From assembly GCA_031555145.1 (NCBI GenBank), contig JAVBUR010000024.1, positions 1-42,610 on the forward strand: a stretch of 42,610 nucleotides of DNA, read 5' to 3'. A program made the position numbers and the translations under genes. The notes beneath the pieces are model-generated. The model saw only the letters and a program-made list of their open reading frames with translations, was not told the origin of the DNA and made no database searches. This stretch comes from JAJDIA01 sp031555145 (lineage in GTDB: Bacteria > Bacteroidota > Bacteroidia > Bacteroidales > Tannerellaceae). Each line of letters starts with the position of its first letter. The first letter of the stretch is position 1. Shown in pieces: positions 1 to 8,670 of this stretch.

Positions 1-31
1 AGGAGGGGGTAAAAACACCACGGCCTGTCTA

Positions 32-55
32 AAAAAATCACCGTTATGATTTTTT
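32..55. terminator. Terminator-like A/T hairpin
   Basis: A 9-bp perfect stem (AAAAAATCA with TGATTTTTT) and a 6-base loop has A and T tracts on its two sides, so it could stop transcription in either direction. No gene end is visible next to it, so its partner gene would lie left of the window. Confidence 0.4.
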
Positions 56-370
56 CAAACGTCATCGTGTTTGTGAACGAACGCGATGAGAATCGTTCAG
101 TAACGTCATTCGCTTTTTTGTGGCGATTCGTCGATTGGGAGATATCAGAAGCAGACCTCGTCAAATCCAGACCTGCGCCTCACCTTCGCGAGGCCTGCAT
201 GCCAGCCGGCTGAGGCCTCAGTCTCGCAGCGCTGACTCGTGCGCCTCGCCGGGGTCAGGCCTGCGCCTCAATTTAGCTTCAGGTTCGGCCAAATAGGAAG
301 ACAGTCCTTATGCGTATATTTCTACAGAGCGTTTTTTATCATCATCGCTTTTATTCAGAAATCTTTTTCC

Positions 371-378
371 TATTTTTG
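371..378 (+). promoter_or_regulatory. Possible -7 element of the AraC-type gene
   Basis: TATTTTTG fits the Bacteroidetes -7 consensus TAnnTTTG and lies 14 bases before the ATG at 393. That would leave a very short leader. No good -33 TTTG sits 19-21 bases upstream, so this is weak. Confidence 0.25.
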
Positions 379-392
379 CTGACAGATAACAC

Positions 393-1565
393 ATGGATAT
401 GCTTTTATTAACTGCACTCTCATACCAAACCATTCTACAAATCCTTACACCCGCTTCGTGCGCGTTGTTCTTTGGAGGCGCTACGCTTTTGTTTCTCCGC
501 ACAAACGGCAATCGCGCACGGCGTATCTTGGCATGGGTGGTCGTCTTATGGGGTACCGGTTTCCTGATGCAACTGATCAGCCGCCTCGCCGGTAGCCAGG
601 TATTTGTGCATCGCGACTTTTTTTCGCCGGTATCGCTCACCATCGGTAACTTCTATGCACTTATCCTTCTGCCCTATGTGGTGGAAGTGGTTCGTCCGGG
701 TTGGCTGAACGGGAAACGATTGGGTATGCTGGCCTTGCCCTATATCTGCCTGTACATGAGTTACTTCATCGTACTTTCCATCTTACACGAACCCATTATC
801 AAATTATCAGGTATAGAAGACCTGACAGTGCATATCGGCCAATTCAATGTATGGTTTCGGTTCATCATTTTTGCTTCTGTCTTTATCTATCTGGCCTTGC
901 TACAATGGCTGATCTTTCACTATCAACATAAATACAAACACTGGTGCAGGGAAAACTATGCCTCAAGCAGACAGATGGATATCAATTGGTTGCATTACTT
1001 TGAGATGGGGATGTATCTGATGACCTTCATCTATGGACTGTTGTTGTTCGTTGGCACCCCCATTACATTCGTCTTTCATCAGATAGTGATTGCCACTTTC
1101 TTCACATACGTGATCTATAAGGGACTATTCCATGAAAATCCATACCCGGAAGGTTTCTTCCATGCTTCCATGCAAACGTCCGAGGAGATGATCCCACCGG
1201 TGGATACCGATAATTCATTCACCCTGCATTTGCCCGATTACCAGCGAACGATCACCACATGGATGCAAACCACCAAACCTTACCTGCGTGCCGATTTCAA
1301 ACTGATGGATGCCAGCGAGGTACTCCCCCTGAACCGTTCCTACCTGTCGCGCGTGTTCAACGAAGGACTGGGAGCCTCCTTCAGCCAGATAGCCCTCAAT
1401 TATCGGTTGGAAGAAGCCAAAAAACAACTGACTGAGGAGTCCGACAGTCGGATCAATGAAATAGCCCTCCGTTGCGGCTTTGCTTCCCACTCTTCCTTTC
1501 ACCGGGCTTTTGTGAAGCAAATCGGCATCACTCCTAAAGAGTATCGCCTAAAAGCCTGGCAGTAG
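393..1565 (+). CDS. Membrane-anchored AraC-family transcriptional regulator
   Basis: This 390-residue protein has two parts. Residues about 12-245 form a run of roughly six or seven hydrophobic segments. Residues about 300-390 form an AraC-type helix-turn-helix domain, seen in the stretch from NRSYLSRVFNE through INEIALRCGFAS to the ending GITPKEYR. AraC domains bind DNA as activators or repressors, and here the DNA-binding domain would be held at the inner membrane. The ligand or signal is unknown, because the membrane part resembles no sensor I can name. The gene stands alone on the plus strand and converges on the lipoprotein gene at 1570 with only 4 bases between the ends. The start at 393 is the first in-frame ATG after a possible -7 box. 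The class is secure; the topology is inferred from hydrophobicity. Confidence 0.85.
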   Translation: MDMLLLTALSYQTILQILTPASCALFFGGATLLFLRTNGNRARRILAWVVVLWGTGFLMQLISRLAGSQVFVHRDFFSPVSLTIGNFYALILLPYVVEVVRPGWLNGKRLGMLALPYICLYMSYFIVLSILHEPIIKLSGIEDLTVHIGQFNVWFRFIIFASVFIYLALLQWLIFHYQHKYKHWCRENYASSRQMDINWLHYFEMGMYLMTFIYGLLLFVGTPITFVFHQIVIATFFTYVIYKGLFHENPYPEGFFHASMQTSEEMIPPVDTDNSFTLHLPDYQRTITTWMQTTKPYLRADFKLMDASEVLPLNRSYLSRVFNEGLGASFSQIALNYRLEEAKKQLTEESDSRINEIALRCGFASHSSFHRAFVKQIGITPKEYRLKAWQ

Positions 1566-1569
1566 TGTG

Positions 1570-2265
1570 CTATTTCTGCGCCTGCTCGTTCTTCACTTCC
1601 CTGTAAATGGCTTGACAAAGTTCTTCATTGAACTCCATCAGCTTCTGATTGATATTCTGATAAATGCAATAACAATAGGCATCTACGGGAAATTCACCGG
1701 TATACTCTTTTTTGAAATCACCGACCTTGGCTATGAGTTTGTTCTCTTTACTGTATACACAGATATCCGTCAGTTCGATGATGATCTTTCCATCCGTCTT
1801 CAAACCGGAAGTGGCCAAGGCACCGATCAAACCAAAACTGGCTCCCACGGCAGCTTTGGTAGAACGCTTCTGAGCACCGTAGAAGTGTTTCAATTTGGCG
1901 GTAATATAATAATCCGTATCGGCTTTCTGGTCGACCAACACATTCGAAAAATACATTTTCCCACTCAGGTGCTTGGCAAATATATCAGCCATCTGAGTGC
2001 CTACCGGTATTTTGTATAATTTTTCGGCGTTGATACAATCCGTTTCTTCATTGATCTTCGCAATGATATCCTTCGCTGCCAGGTGTGTCTGGTTGATCTC
2101 AGACTGCGAACGGATATCTTCAAACGACTGAACGGACAGGCTCAGTCCCGAGGCCTCCTGGTATTGTTGGATGTGCTGCGTGTTGTACGCAATTTTCTGT
2201 GCCGGTTTACAAGCTCCCAGCAAGAGGAATACGGAGAAGGCGGACAATAAGAATGTTGTCTTCAT
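1570..2265 (-). CDS. Uncharacterised lipoprotein
   Basis: A 231-residue protein of unknown function. The N-terminus is a lipoprotein signal peptide ending in a lipobox (LLLGAC, Cys19), so it should be lipid-anchored in the envelope. The mature part is mixed alpha/beta. A glycine-rich stretch near the middle (AAVGASFGLIGAL, about residues 139-151) could insert in or lie against a membrane. The pattern recalls small lipoproteins that accompany outer-membrane barrels, but I recognise no family. It starts 23 bases after the stop of the beta-barrel gene at 2289-3125 and is probably transcribed with it. Confidence 0.75.
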   Translation of the reverse strand: MKTTFLLSAFSVFLLLGACKPAQKIAYNTQHIQQYQEASGLSLSVQSFEDIRSQSEINQTHLAAKDIIAKINEETDCINAEKLYKIPVGTQMADIFAKHLSGKMYFSNVLVDQKADTDYYITAKLKHFYGAQKRSTKAAVGASFGLIGALATSGLKTDGKIIIELTDICVYSKENKLIAKVGDFKKEYTGEFPVDAYCYCIYQNINQKLMEFNEELCQAIYREVKNEQAQK

Positions 2266-2288
2266 ATTAACTATATTTATGGTACTTA

Positions 2289-3125
2289 TTATCTGGTTCG
2301 GAAACTGGCATAAGCAGAGATCATCAGGGTGGACAGGCTGAACGGATCTTCAAAATTCATTTTTTGCCCGTTTACTTTCAGTGAATTGACACTACCTACA
2401 GTATAGGAAAGCTTCAACCCGGCGGCCAAGTGAGAAGAGAGTTTATATTCGGCTCCGAGGCCGACATTCATGCCGAACGACACATTAGTGCCTTTCAGTT
2501 CATTCCGATTGAGCAACATTTTGTCGGTATAGAACAATGGACCGAGTCCGAGCGAACTGGTGATTAACCACTTCCGGGTATCATAGCGCATAGCGAAAGC
2601 CGGCCCGACAAACAGGATATGCTGTGTTTCCCTATAGTCGGAGATAGTCATGTCTTGTACATGCACATTCTGCCCTTCCCCATACGTGCGGACATAATTC
2701 ACATTCAACGCCATTCCATACACGTCATTGAAGTAATACTGGATTTCGGTATCCAACGCAAAACCATTAGCCAAATCCCGGGATACCTGATCAGCTGCCG
2801 GGTCATTTGTTTTCAGTATCTTTCCCAAACGCCTGGCATAACCACCGGCAATAGCCAGACGGAAAGACGACAGTTTCGACTTTTCCGGCATAGCGGTTGC
2901 GTCATGGTTACTCTGGTTCTCCCCCAAAGCATAAGCCAATACATACTTACGCGGAAGGGTATGCTGTTCCAGCACCCCGTTGTTCAAGGTCTGGTAGCGA
3001 ACAGATTCATCGCTCACCTGTAAGATTTTACACTGAACCGTATCATTCTCGGCTTTGACAATTATATCCTGTGCATGTGAAGCCAGGCATACACAACATA
3101 GCAACAATAGAATCTTTGCTCTCAT
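2289..3125 (-). CDS. Probable outer-membrane beta-barrel protein
   Basis: This 278-residue protein starts with a cleavable signal peptide (cut likely after ASHA, about residue 18). A short beta-rich segment at about 20-70 (DIIVKAENDTVQCKI and following) is of the kind found at the start of many Bacteroidetes envelope proteins. Residues about 85-278 show alternating strands with many aromatic residues, and the last residues (MISAYASFRTR) resemble a final barrel strand. Phrases such as FALDTEIQYYFND and GLGAEYKLSSHLAAGLKLSYTV are typical of OmpW- or OmpA-like eight-stranded barrels. Function is unknown. It precedes the lipoprotein gene in the same direction, and no partner transporter is nearby. 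Confidence 0.7.
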   Translation of the reverse strand: MRAKILLLLCCVCLASHAQDIIVKAENDTVQCKILQVSDESVRYQTLNNGVLEQHTLPRKYVLAYALGENQSNHDATAMPEKSKLSSFRLAIAGGYARRLGKILKTNDPAADQVSRDLANGFALDTEIQYYFNDVYGMALNVNYVRTYGEGQNVHVQDMTISDYRETQHILFVGPAFAMRYDTRKWLITSSLGLGPLFYTDKMLLNRNELKGTNVSFGMNVGLGAEYKLSSHLAAGLKLSYTVGSVNSLKVNGQKMNFEDPFSLSTLMISAYASFRTR

Positions 3126-3428
3126 AATAAATAAGGTTATAATAAATTAACGTAAACAACAAAAGCGTTGTTGATTTAACCAGCTGTCGTCATGTTAGGG
3201 TATCTCCATTTGTTAGGACAATAGGCTGGCCAGCACAACAAAACAATTGTAAAACGTCGTAAATGTTATATTATTTTTATACAGGATTATTTCCGGTGTT
3301 TTTTAACATCCCAACCAGATGCACAAGGTATCGACGGTGTGCACCAAGGGCATATAACGGCGATAGCCAGATGCTTGGGCACCTGGCTATCGGTATCTTT
3401 CAATCCGGCGGATTGCTACACTTACATA
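3126..3428. other. Intergenic stretch between the beta-barrel gene and rseP
   Basis: These 303 bases carry no supported gene. They contain a small dyad AACAAC / GTTGTT near 3155-3172, the palindromic GGTGTGCACC near 3336-3346, and a strong hairpin at 3361-3392 just after the rseP stop. The stretch must hold the promoter for the beta-barrel gene, but no clear TTTG-N19-TAnnTTTG pair was found on the minus strand. Confidence 0.45.
3361..3392 (-). terminator. Hairpin downstream of rseP
   Basis: A perfect 10-bp stem (CGATAGCCAG with CTGGCTATCG) and a 12-base loop lies about 40 bases past the rseP stop. On the minus strand there is no proper T-tract after it, so it may act as a 3'-end stabiliser or a weak terminator of the DUF4290-to-rseP operon. 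Confidence 0.5.
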
Positions 3429-4757
3429 TTACTTAAACAACGCCCGGAAAAGGTCGTTCCCATTCGCCCAGATGAGCAGGCCAAAAAGGATCACCATCCC
3501 GGTGATCTGGGCATACTCCATGAACTTTTCGCCCGGCTTGCGGCGGGTAACGACTTCGTAGAGCAGGAACATCACGTGTCCACCATCCAGGGCAGGAATC
3601 GGCAGAATATTCATAAAGGCGAGGATCACCGACAGGAAGGCGGTCTGTTCCCAGAACTTCTTCCAGTTCCATTCGGCCGGGAAAAGGTTACCGATCGTAC
3701 CGAAGCCACCGATACTGCCTGCTCCTTCTTTGGTGAAGACATATTTCATGTCGCTTACATAGCCTTTCAGCGTATTGATGCCCAGTTTAATACCGGCAGG
3801 GAAAGAACCGAAGAAGCTATAAGTATGTGTTACTGTTCCGTAGAGGTCGTTCGGCAGCATCACATAGACACCCATCTTGCCGGCTGTATCCGTATGTAGT
3901 ACGGTTGATTCCAATGCGCCATTGCGATAAAACCCTACGGTAATGTCCGCATCCTTATGTTCGGCCAGTAATTCAGACACATCTTCAAACAACGGGGTCG
4001 ATTCGCCATTGATAGAGACAATACTGTCGCCCGCCATCATGCCGGCCAGGGCAGCAGGTGCTTTATCGTCTTGTAATTCACGTACCACCATCGGAAAACG
4101 GCTCGGACTAGCAAAGCCTTTCTTGTCGCGCATGACGCGCTGCATCATATCCTCCGGCATCGGGATCACTGTCTGCACGCCATCGCGAAGTACGGTTACG
4201 TGCTGTGCTCCGACCACCTTGCGGAAACTGTCGGCACCAAAGCGTTCGAGTTCCGTATGATCGGCTTTCAGCAGGACGTCGCCATCACGAAAACCAACAT
4301 CCTTGAATGTTTCGCTGTAGTACATCCCATCCTTCATATTCTTCAACGGCAGATACGTATCCCCCCAGGCAAACAGGATCATGGAATAGATAAACAGCGC
4401 CAGGATAAAATTGAAGATCACCCCGGCGGTCATAATCATCAGCCGCGGGAAGGCAGGTTTCGAACGAAACTCCCAGGGTTGGGCCGGTTGCGCCATCTGT
4501 TCCTTGTCCATACTCTCGTCGATCATCCCCGAGATCTTGCAGTAACCACCAAGAGGCAGCCATCCGAGGCCGTATTCCGTTTCGCTGTTATGCGGTTTAT
4601 AGCGGAACAGGGCGAACCAAGGGTCGAAGAAGAGGTAAAACTTCTCTACGCGTACTTTATAGATACGGGCAAACAGGAAGTGCCCGAACTCATGCACAAT
4701 CACCAGAATCGATAAGCTAAGGATTAGCTGTAGTGCTTTAATCAAAAATGTTTCCAT
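3429..4757 (-). CDS. rseP: RseP-type site-2 membrane metalloprotease
   Basis: This 442-residue protein is an intramembrane zinc protease of family M50 (site-2 protease). The zinc-binding HEFGH lies at residues 22-26 in the first membrane helix. The C-terminal membrane part carries the third-ligand motif in NILPIPALDGGH. One or two PDZ-like domains sit between, with a readable second one around PAALAGMMAGDSIVSING. In other bacteria RseP cleaves anti-sigma factors after a first periplasmic cut, and it also removes signal-peptide remnants; the substrate here is unknown. It is the last gene of the operon, 27 bases after dxr. The same dxr-rseP pairing is common in Bacteroidetes. Length fits the family. 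Confidence 0.93.
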   Translation of the reverse strand: METFLIKALQLILSLSILVIVHEFGHFLFARIYKVRVEKFYLFFDPWFALFRYKPHNSETEYGLGWLPLGGYCKISGMIDESMDKEQMAQPAQPWEFRSKPAFPRLMIMTAGVIFNFILALFIYSMILFAWGDTYLPLKNMKDGMYYSETFKDVGFRDGDVLLKADHTELERFGADSFRKVVGAQHVTVLRDGVQTVIPMPEDMMQRVMRDKKGFASPSRFPMVVRELQDDKAPAALAGMMAGDSIVSINGESTPLFEDVSELLAEHKDADITVGFYRNGALESTVLHTDTAGKMGVYVMLPNDLYGTVTHTYSFFGSFPAGIKLGINTLKGYVSDMKYVFTKEGAGSIGGFGTIGNLFPAEWNWKKFWEQTAFLSVILAFMNILPIPALDGGHVMFLLYEVVTRRKPGEKFMEYAQITGMVILFGLLIWANGNDLFRALFK

Positions 4758-4784
4758 CTATTGTTTTCTACATTAATATTATAC

Positions 4785-5933
4785 TTAAAACAAGCCGGCA
4801 GCGATCTGCCGTGCTTCCCGATCGGTCGCCACATAATCATCATAGGTGGGAGCCTGGACGAAGGAAGCCTTTTCCATGGTTTGTTCAATCACCTCACTCA
4901 TTTGCAGGAAGCCGATGCCGTCGCGCAGGAAAGCAGCAACCACCACTTCGTTGGCTGCGTTCAGGATACAAGGCATATTGCCTCCTTGCCGGACCGCATC
5001 GAAGGCAAAGCCCAGGTTGCGGAAGCGCGTCATATCCGGTTCTTCGAACGTCAGCGTCGAATAGACGTTGAAGTCCAGCCGGGGCGCCTGGCTGAACAGG
5101 CGGTTCGGATAGGAGAACGCATAGGCAATCGGCAGTTTCATATCCGGTATACCCAACTGCGCCATCACTCCCCCGTCGGCAAACTGCACCATCGAATGGA
5201 TAATGGATTGCGGATGCACCACCACCTGTATCTGCTCGGGGGTAAGGCCGAACAACCATTTGGCTTCGATCATCTCAAAGCCTTTATTCATCATCGAAGC
5301 CGAGTCGATCGTCACCTTCGCGCCCATACTCCAGTTCGGATGTTTGAGGGCTTGTACCCGGGTGACGGTTGCCAATTCTTCCAATGTCTTGGTACGGAAC
5401 GGACCACCGGAAGCCGTCAGCAATATCTTCTCGACCGGATTCTGCCACTCTCCGTTTAAACACTGGAAAATAGCCGAATGTTCAGAATCTACCGGCAGGA
5501 TAGGTACTTTATACTCGGTAGCCAGTGAGGTAATCAGTTCGCCCGCCACAACCAACGTTTCCTTGTTTGCCAGGGCGATAGCTTTGCCCGCTTTGATGGC
5601 AGCAATGGTCGGCTTCAGGCCGGAATAGCCCACCATGGCGGTCAACACCATATCGATCGGCTCTGCCTGAACGACTTGTGCAATGGCCTCTTCACCCGCC
5701 CATACCTTGATGGGAAGGTCTTCCAACGCCTCAGCCAGTTCGGGGTATTTCTGCTCGTTGGCAATCACCACGACGTCCGGCATGAATTTGCGTGCCTGGT
5801 TGATCAACAGGTCCACCTGGTTGTTGGCCGTCAAGGCATACACCTCAAAGAGGTCGGCATGCGCTTCCACCACTTCCAGGGCTTGCGTACCGATGGAACC
5901 GGTCGATCCTAATATGGCTAATTGTCTCTTCAT
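4785..5933 (-). CDS. dxr: 1-deoxy-D-xylulose 5-phosphate reductoisomerase
   Basis: This 382-residue enzyme converts 1-deoxy-D-xylulose 5-phosphate to 2-C-methyl-D-erythritol 4-phosphate with NADPH, the first committed step of the MEP isoprenoid pathway. It is the target of fosmidomycin. The N-terminal NADPH-binding motif GSTGSIGTQAL is at residues 9-19. The metal and substrate region VDSEHSAIFQ carries Asp149 and Glu151, and a second acidic motif is in GFEMIEAKWLF. I chose the ATG at 5933, where MKRQLAILGSTGS matches the usual start. An upstream in-frame ATG would add 17 residues overlapping the previous gene. It starts 2 bases after the stop of the M23 peptidase gene, so the two are surely co-transcribed. 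Confidence 0.96.
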   Translation of the reverse strand: MKRQLAILGSTGSIGTQALEVVEAHADLFEVYALTANNQVDLLINQARKFMPDVVVIANEQKYPELAEALEDLPIKVWAGEEAIAQVVQAEPIDMVLTAMVGYSGLKPTIAAIKAGKAIALANKETLVVAGELITSLATEYKVPILPVDSEHSAIFQCLNGEWQNPVEKILLTASGGPFRTKTLEELATVTRVQALKHPNWSMGAKVTIDSASMMNKGFEMIEAKWLFGLTPEQIQVVVHPQSIIHSMVQFADGGVMAQLGIPDMKLPIAYAFSYPNRLFSQAPRLDFNVYSTLTFEEPDMTRFRNLGFAFDAVRQGGNMPCILNAANEVVVAAFLRDGIGFLQMSEVIEQTMEKASFVQAPTYDDYVATDREARQIAAGLF

Positions 5934-5935
5934 AT

Positions 5936-6829
5936 TCAAAAGGGGATATAATCCTGTGGGTTCACCGCCTGCCCCTTGTACCACAACTCAAAGTGCAGGT
6001 GGGGGCCGGTAGACTGTGTGCCCGTATTACCCAGGATAGCGATGGCTTCACCGCCGACTACCGGGTCGCCTGCCTGTTTCAACAGTAATTCGTTATGCTT
6101 GTAAACGGAAAGAAATCCGTTCTTATGCTGTATCTGGATCACATTGCCGTATTCGGCATCAAAACCGGCATACACCACTGTGCCGTCGAGCGTAGCCAGC
6201 ACATTTTCCCGCGGGGCAGCTACGAGATCGACACCATAGTGGCGCCTCTCCGATTCATACACGGCAGAGACGATTCCGTTCACCGGCTTATAAAAGTACA
6301 CCCCGTCGGAGGCCAGTATATTGGCCGTACTCACAGCCGAAAGATTATACTTCTCTTCTTCTTCGAAGCCGGCGACAAAGGCGGCTTCCTGCTTGCTCCG
6401 GGGTATCTCATAGTTCACATCAGCCTGTGCCAACGAGTCAATTTGCCGGATGGAGTCGAGCGGCAACGTACCCGTCAGGATACCGTTCATATTGTTGAGG
6501 TAAAGCGACTGGATGGCAATCATCCGTTCCAGTGAATCGGCACGGAGGGCATTTTGTACGATCTGCTCCCGTACTTCGGCCGGCAGGTAACCGGGCAGGT
6601 AGTTACGGATCGGCGTTTTGATAATAATCAGCGAAGTGACCACGATCAGGAAAAAACCATACAAGGCTACGACCGAGAATGCCGATAGTCCCGACAGGCG
6701 GAACGTCCACACCTCTTCCAATGTCTTTTCGTTGAACAGCGAAAGCTTATATTTAAAGCGGATATCCCTCCAAAATGCCTGGAATGATTTCTTCTTCGAA
6801 TGTTTCTTCTTTTCCTCCATCAGCTCCAT
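5936..6829 (-). CDS. M23-family peptidoglycan endopeptidase, membrane-anchored
   Basis: The protein has a short charged cytoplasmic tail rich in lysine, one membrane helix (about FSVVALYGFFLIVVTSLIII), a coiled linker, and a C-terminal LytM/M23 domain. The zinc motifs are complete: HYGVDL (H-x3-D) and HLHFE (HxH) near the end. Such enzymes cut peptide cross-bridges or act as regulators of cell-wall remodelling in the periplasm. I set the start at MELMEEKKK (6829), 4 bases after rimM; the Met three codons later at 6820 is equally possible. The longest open frame begins inside rimM and is unlikely. The position between rimM and dxr is a known Bacteroidetes arrangement as I recall. Confidence 0.88.
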   Translation of the reverse strand: MELMEEKKKHSKKKSFQAFWRDIRFKYKLSLFNEKTLEEVWTFRLSGLSAFSVVALYGFFLIVVTSLIIIKTPIRNYLPGYLPAEVREQIVQNALRADSLERMIAIQSLYLNNMNGILTGTLPLDSIRQIDSLAQADVNYEIPRSKQEAAFVAGFEEEEKYNLSAVSTANILASDGVYFYKPVNGIVSAVYESERRHYGVDLVAAPRENVLATLDGTVVYAGFDAEYGNVIQIQHKNGFLSVYKHNELLLKQAGDPVVGGEAIAILGNTGTQSTGPHLHFELWYKGQAVNPQDYIPF

Positions 6830-6833
6830 TCGT

Positions 6834-7355
6834 TTACAAATCCAGCAAGCCTTCGGGAGCACGTACGGTGATCTGCCGCGTAGCGGGATCGACTGATCCA
6901 ATCAACTCTTCCGCTGCCGGGAACAGCAACGGTTCACCCTTATAATCTATCTCGAACAGCACATTGGCCGTACTTTCATCGACCGACGTGATCTCACCCA
7001 ACAGGCCGTGGATAGCGTCACTCACGGTGTATCCTACAAAACTGTCCCAGGTCATATCACCGACCAGATCGCTTTCGTCGACGGCATCCAGGGGATAAAA
7101 GACATCGAGGTTGGCAAACTCGCGGGCGGCTTCTTCCGTATCTACATATTCGAGCTTGACCAGCACCACCGAATCACTCTTGTAACGGTAGCCCTCAATA
7201 AAGAAAGGAACCAGGATGCCATCGATCGAACAGACGAGATAAGGATCTTCGGCTTCGTCGAAGACCTCACTGTTCGTCAATAGCGACAACTCGCCCTTCA
7301 CCCCGTGGGGTTTGGCAAAACGTCCGATCTTGAATACTTCCTCTTCCTTTATCAT
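6834..7355 (-). CDS. rimM: Ribosome maturation factor RimM
   Basis: This 173-residue protein binds ribosomal protein S19 and helps mature the head of the 30S subunit. The N-terminal RimM domain is recognised from FKIGRFAKPHGVKGELSL (about residues 7-24). A C-terminal PRC-barrel follows, with a clear core at LLGEITSVDESTANVLFEI. Length fits the family (about 165-185). It lies 10 bases after murA and 4 bases before the M23 gene, in the middle of the operon. It is not next to trmD or rpsP, its usual neighbours in Proteobacteria. Confidence 0.94.
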   Translation of the reverse strand: MIKEEEVFKIGRFAKPHGVKGELSLLTNSEVFDEAEDPYLVCSIDGILVPFFIEGYRYKSDSVVLVKLEYVDTEEAAREFANLDVFYPLDAVDESDLVGDMTWDSFVGYTVSDAIHGLLGEITSVDESTANVLFEIDYKGEPLLFPAAEELIGSVDPATRQITVRAPEGLLDL

Positions 7356-7365
7356 CGTTGTCTGT

Positions 7366-8670
7366 TTATAACCGGGTGATGCGGGCGCCGATCGCGTTCA
7401 GTCGCCTGTCTATATTCTGATATCCTCGGTCGATCTGGTCGATATTATGGATCCGGCTGGTTCCTTCGGCGCTCATGGCGGCTATCAACAAGGCGATACC
7501 GGCACGGATATCCGGCGATACCATCGTGGAACCACGCAACCGGAAACGGTTGCCCAGCCCGATCACCGTTGCCCGGTGCGGATCACATAGGATGATCTGC
7601 GCGCCCATATCAATCAGTTTATCGACAAAGAACAAGCGACTTTCGAACATCTTCTGGTGGATCAACACACTGCCTTTCGCCTGTGTGGCAACGACCAGGA
7701 ATACGCTCAGCAAGTCGGGCGTCAGTCCCGGCCAGGGTGCATCGGCGATCGTCATGATCGAACCGTCGATGAAGGTATCTATTTCGTAAGATGCGTGTGT
7801 GGGTATATGGATATCGTCACCCTGTTGCTCCACGGTGATACCCAAGCGGCGGAAGGCTTCGGGGATAATGCCCAGCTTCTCGTAGCCCGTATTCTTGATG
7901 GTGATGTCCGAACCTGTCATGGCGGCCATACCGATAAAGCTGCCTACCTCGATCATATCGGGTAGAATAGTATGTACCGTACCACCGAGCGACTCTACCC
8001 CGTCGATGGTGAGCAGGTTCGAACCTACTCCCGTGATACGGGCGCCCATCTGGTTGAGCATCTCAGAAAGTTGTTGGAGATATGGCTCACAAGCGGCATT
8101 ATAGATGGTGGTCCGGCCTTCGGCCAGCACGGCCGCCATCAGGATATTGGCCGTACCCGTTACCGACGCTTCGTCGAGTAGCATATAGGCTCCTTTGAGA
8201 CGGTTAGCACAGACCTTATACACCTGGCGTTCTTCGTCGTAGATGAAGCTGGCGCCCAGTTTCTGTATGCCGGTGAAGTGGGTATCCAACCGGCGGCGTC
8301 CGATCTTGTCGCCACCCGGCTTTGGGATCAGCGCCTGCCCGAAACGGGCGGTCAGCGGGCCGACGATCATCACCGATCCGCGGAGCGAAGCGCTCTGGCG
8401 CAGGAATTCATCCGTATGCAGATAGTCCAGATCCACATCGTCTGCCTGGAAAGTATAGGTATCGGCAGCAGGGTGTTCCACCTTCACACGCATATTGCGC
8501 AGCAGCTGGATCAGGTTGTTCACATCCAGGATATCCGGGATGTTATGGATCGTTACTTTCTCTGCCGTCAGCAGTACGGCACAGATCACTTCCAGGGCTT
8601 CGTTCTTCGCGCCCTGAGGTACAATCTCGCCCGCCATCCGGCAGCCACCTTCGATCACAAACGAACTCAT
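7366..8670 (-). CDS. murA: UDP-N-acetylglucosamine 1-carboxyvinyltransferase, Asp-type
   Basis: This 434-residue enzyme transfers enolpyruvate from PEP to UDP-GlcNAc, the first committed step of peptidoglycan synthesis in the cytoplasm. The N-terminal GAKNEAL (residues 20-26) holds the conserved Lys-Asn pair. The loop that normally reads PGGCTIG reads PGGDKIG here. Asp121 therefore replaces the Cys of E. coli position 115, read directly from codon GAC at 8310-8308. That Cys is the covalent target of fosfomycin. Enzymes with Asp, known from mycobacteria and chlamydiae, are active but not inhibited by it. The murA start overlaps the DUF4290 stop by 4 bases (ATGA), so translation is probably coupled. 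Confidence 0.95.
   Translation of the reverse strand: MSSFVIEGGCRMAGEIVPQGAKNEALEVICAVLLTAEKVTIHNIPDILDVNNLIQLLRNMRVKVEHPAADTYTFQADDVDLDYLHTDEFLRQSASLRGSVMIVGPLTARFGQALIPKPGGDKIGRRRLDTHFTGIQKLGASFIYDEERQVYKVCANRLKGAYMLLDEASVTGTANILMAAVLAEGRTTIYNAACEPYLQQLSEMLNQMGARITGVGSNLLTIDGVESLGGTVHTILPDMIEVGSFIGMAAMTGSDITIKNTGYEKLGIIPEAFRRLGITVEQQGDDIHIPTHASYEIDTFIDGSIMTIADAPWPGLTPDLLSVFLVVATQAKGSVLIHQKMFESRLFFVDKLIDMGAQIILCDPHRATVIGLGNRFRLRGSTMVSPDIRAGIALLIAAMSAEGTSRIHNIDQIDRGYQNIDRRLNAIGARITRL

Larger units (their letters stand above)
1..392. other. Non-coding left-edge stretch with GC-rich repeats
   Basis: No convincing gene is present. Three things are visible. First, an A/T-rich hairpin at 32-55 (AAAAAATCA, loop CCGTTA, TGATTTTTT) looks like a bidirectional terminator, probably for a gene beyond the left edge. 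Second, a GC-rich block at about 170-272 carries the 11-base direct repeat CCTGCGCCTCA at 172-182 and 260-270, the perfect palindrome CTGAGGCCTCAG at 210-221 and CAGCGCTG at 227-234. Third, a possible promoter for the following regulator gene lies at 371-378. The GC-rich block contrasts with the AT-rich bases around it and could be a dispersed intergenic repeat; this is inferred. Confidence 0.5.

Noticed and set aside
1..392. CRISPR-like or phage attachment site in the left-edge repeats
   Set aside because: Only two copies of an 11-base repeat, no regular spacers, no cas or integrase gene.
3339..3899. A 186-codon plus-strand frame overlapping the end of rseP
   Set aside because: Mostly antisense to rseP; the non-overlapping part covers the terminator hairpin.
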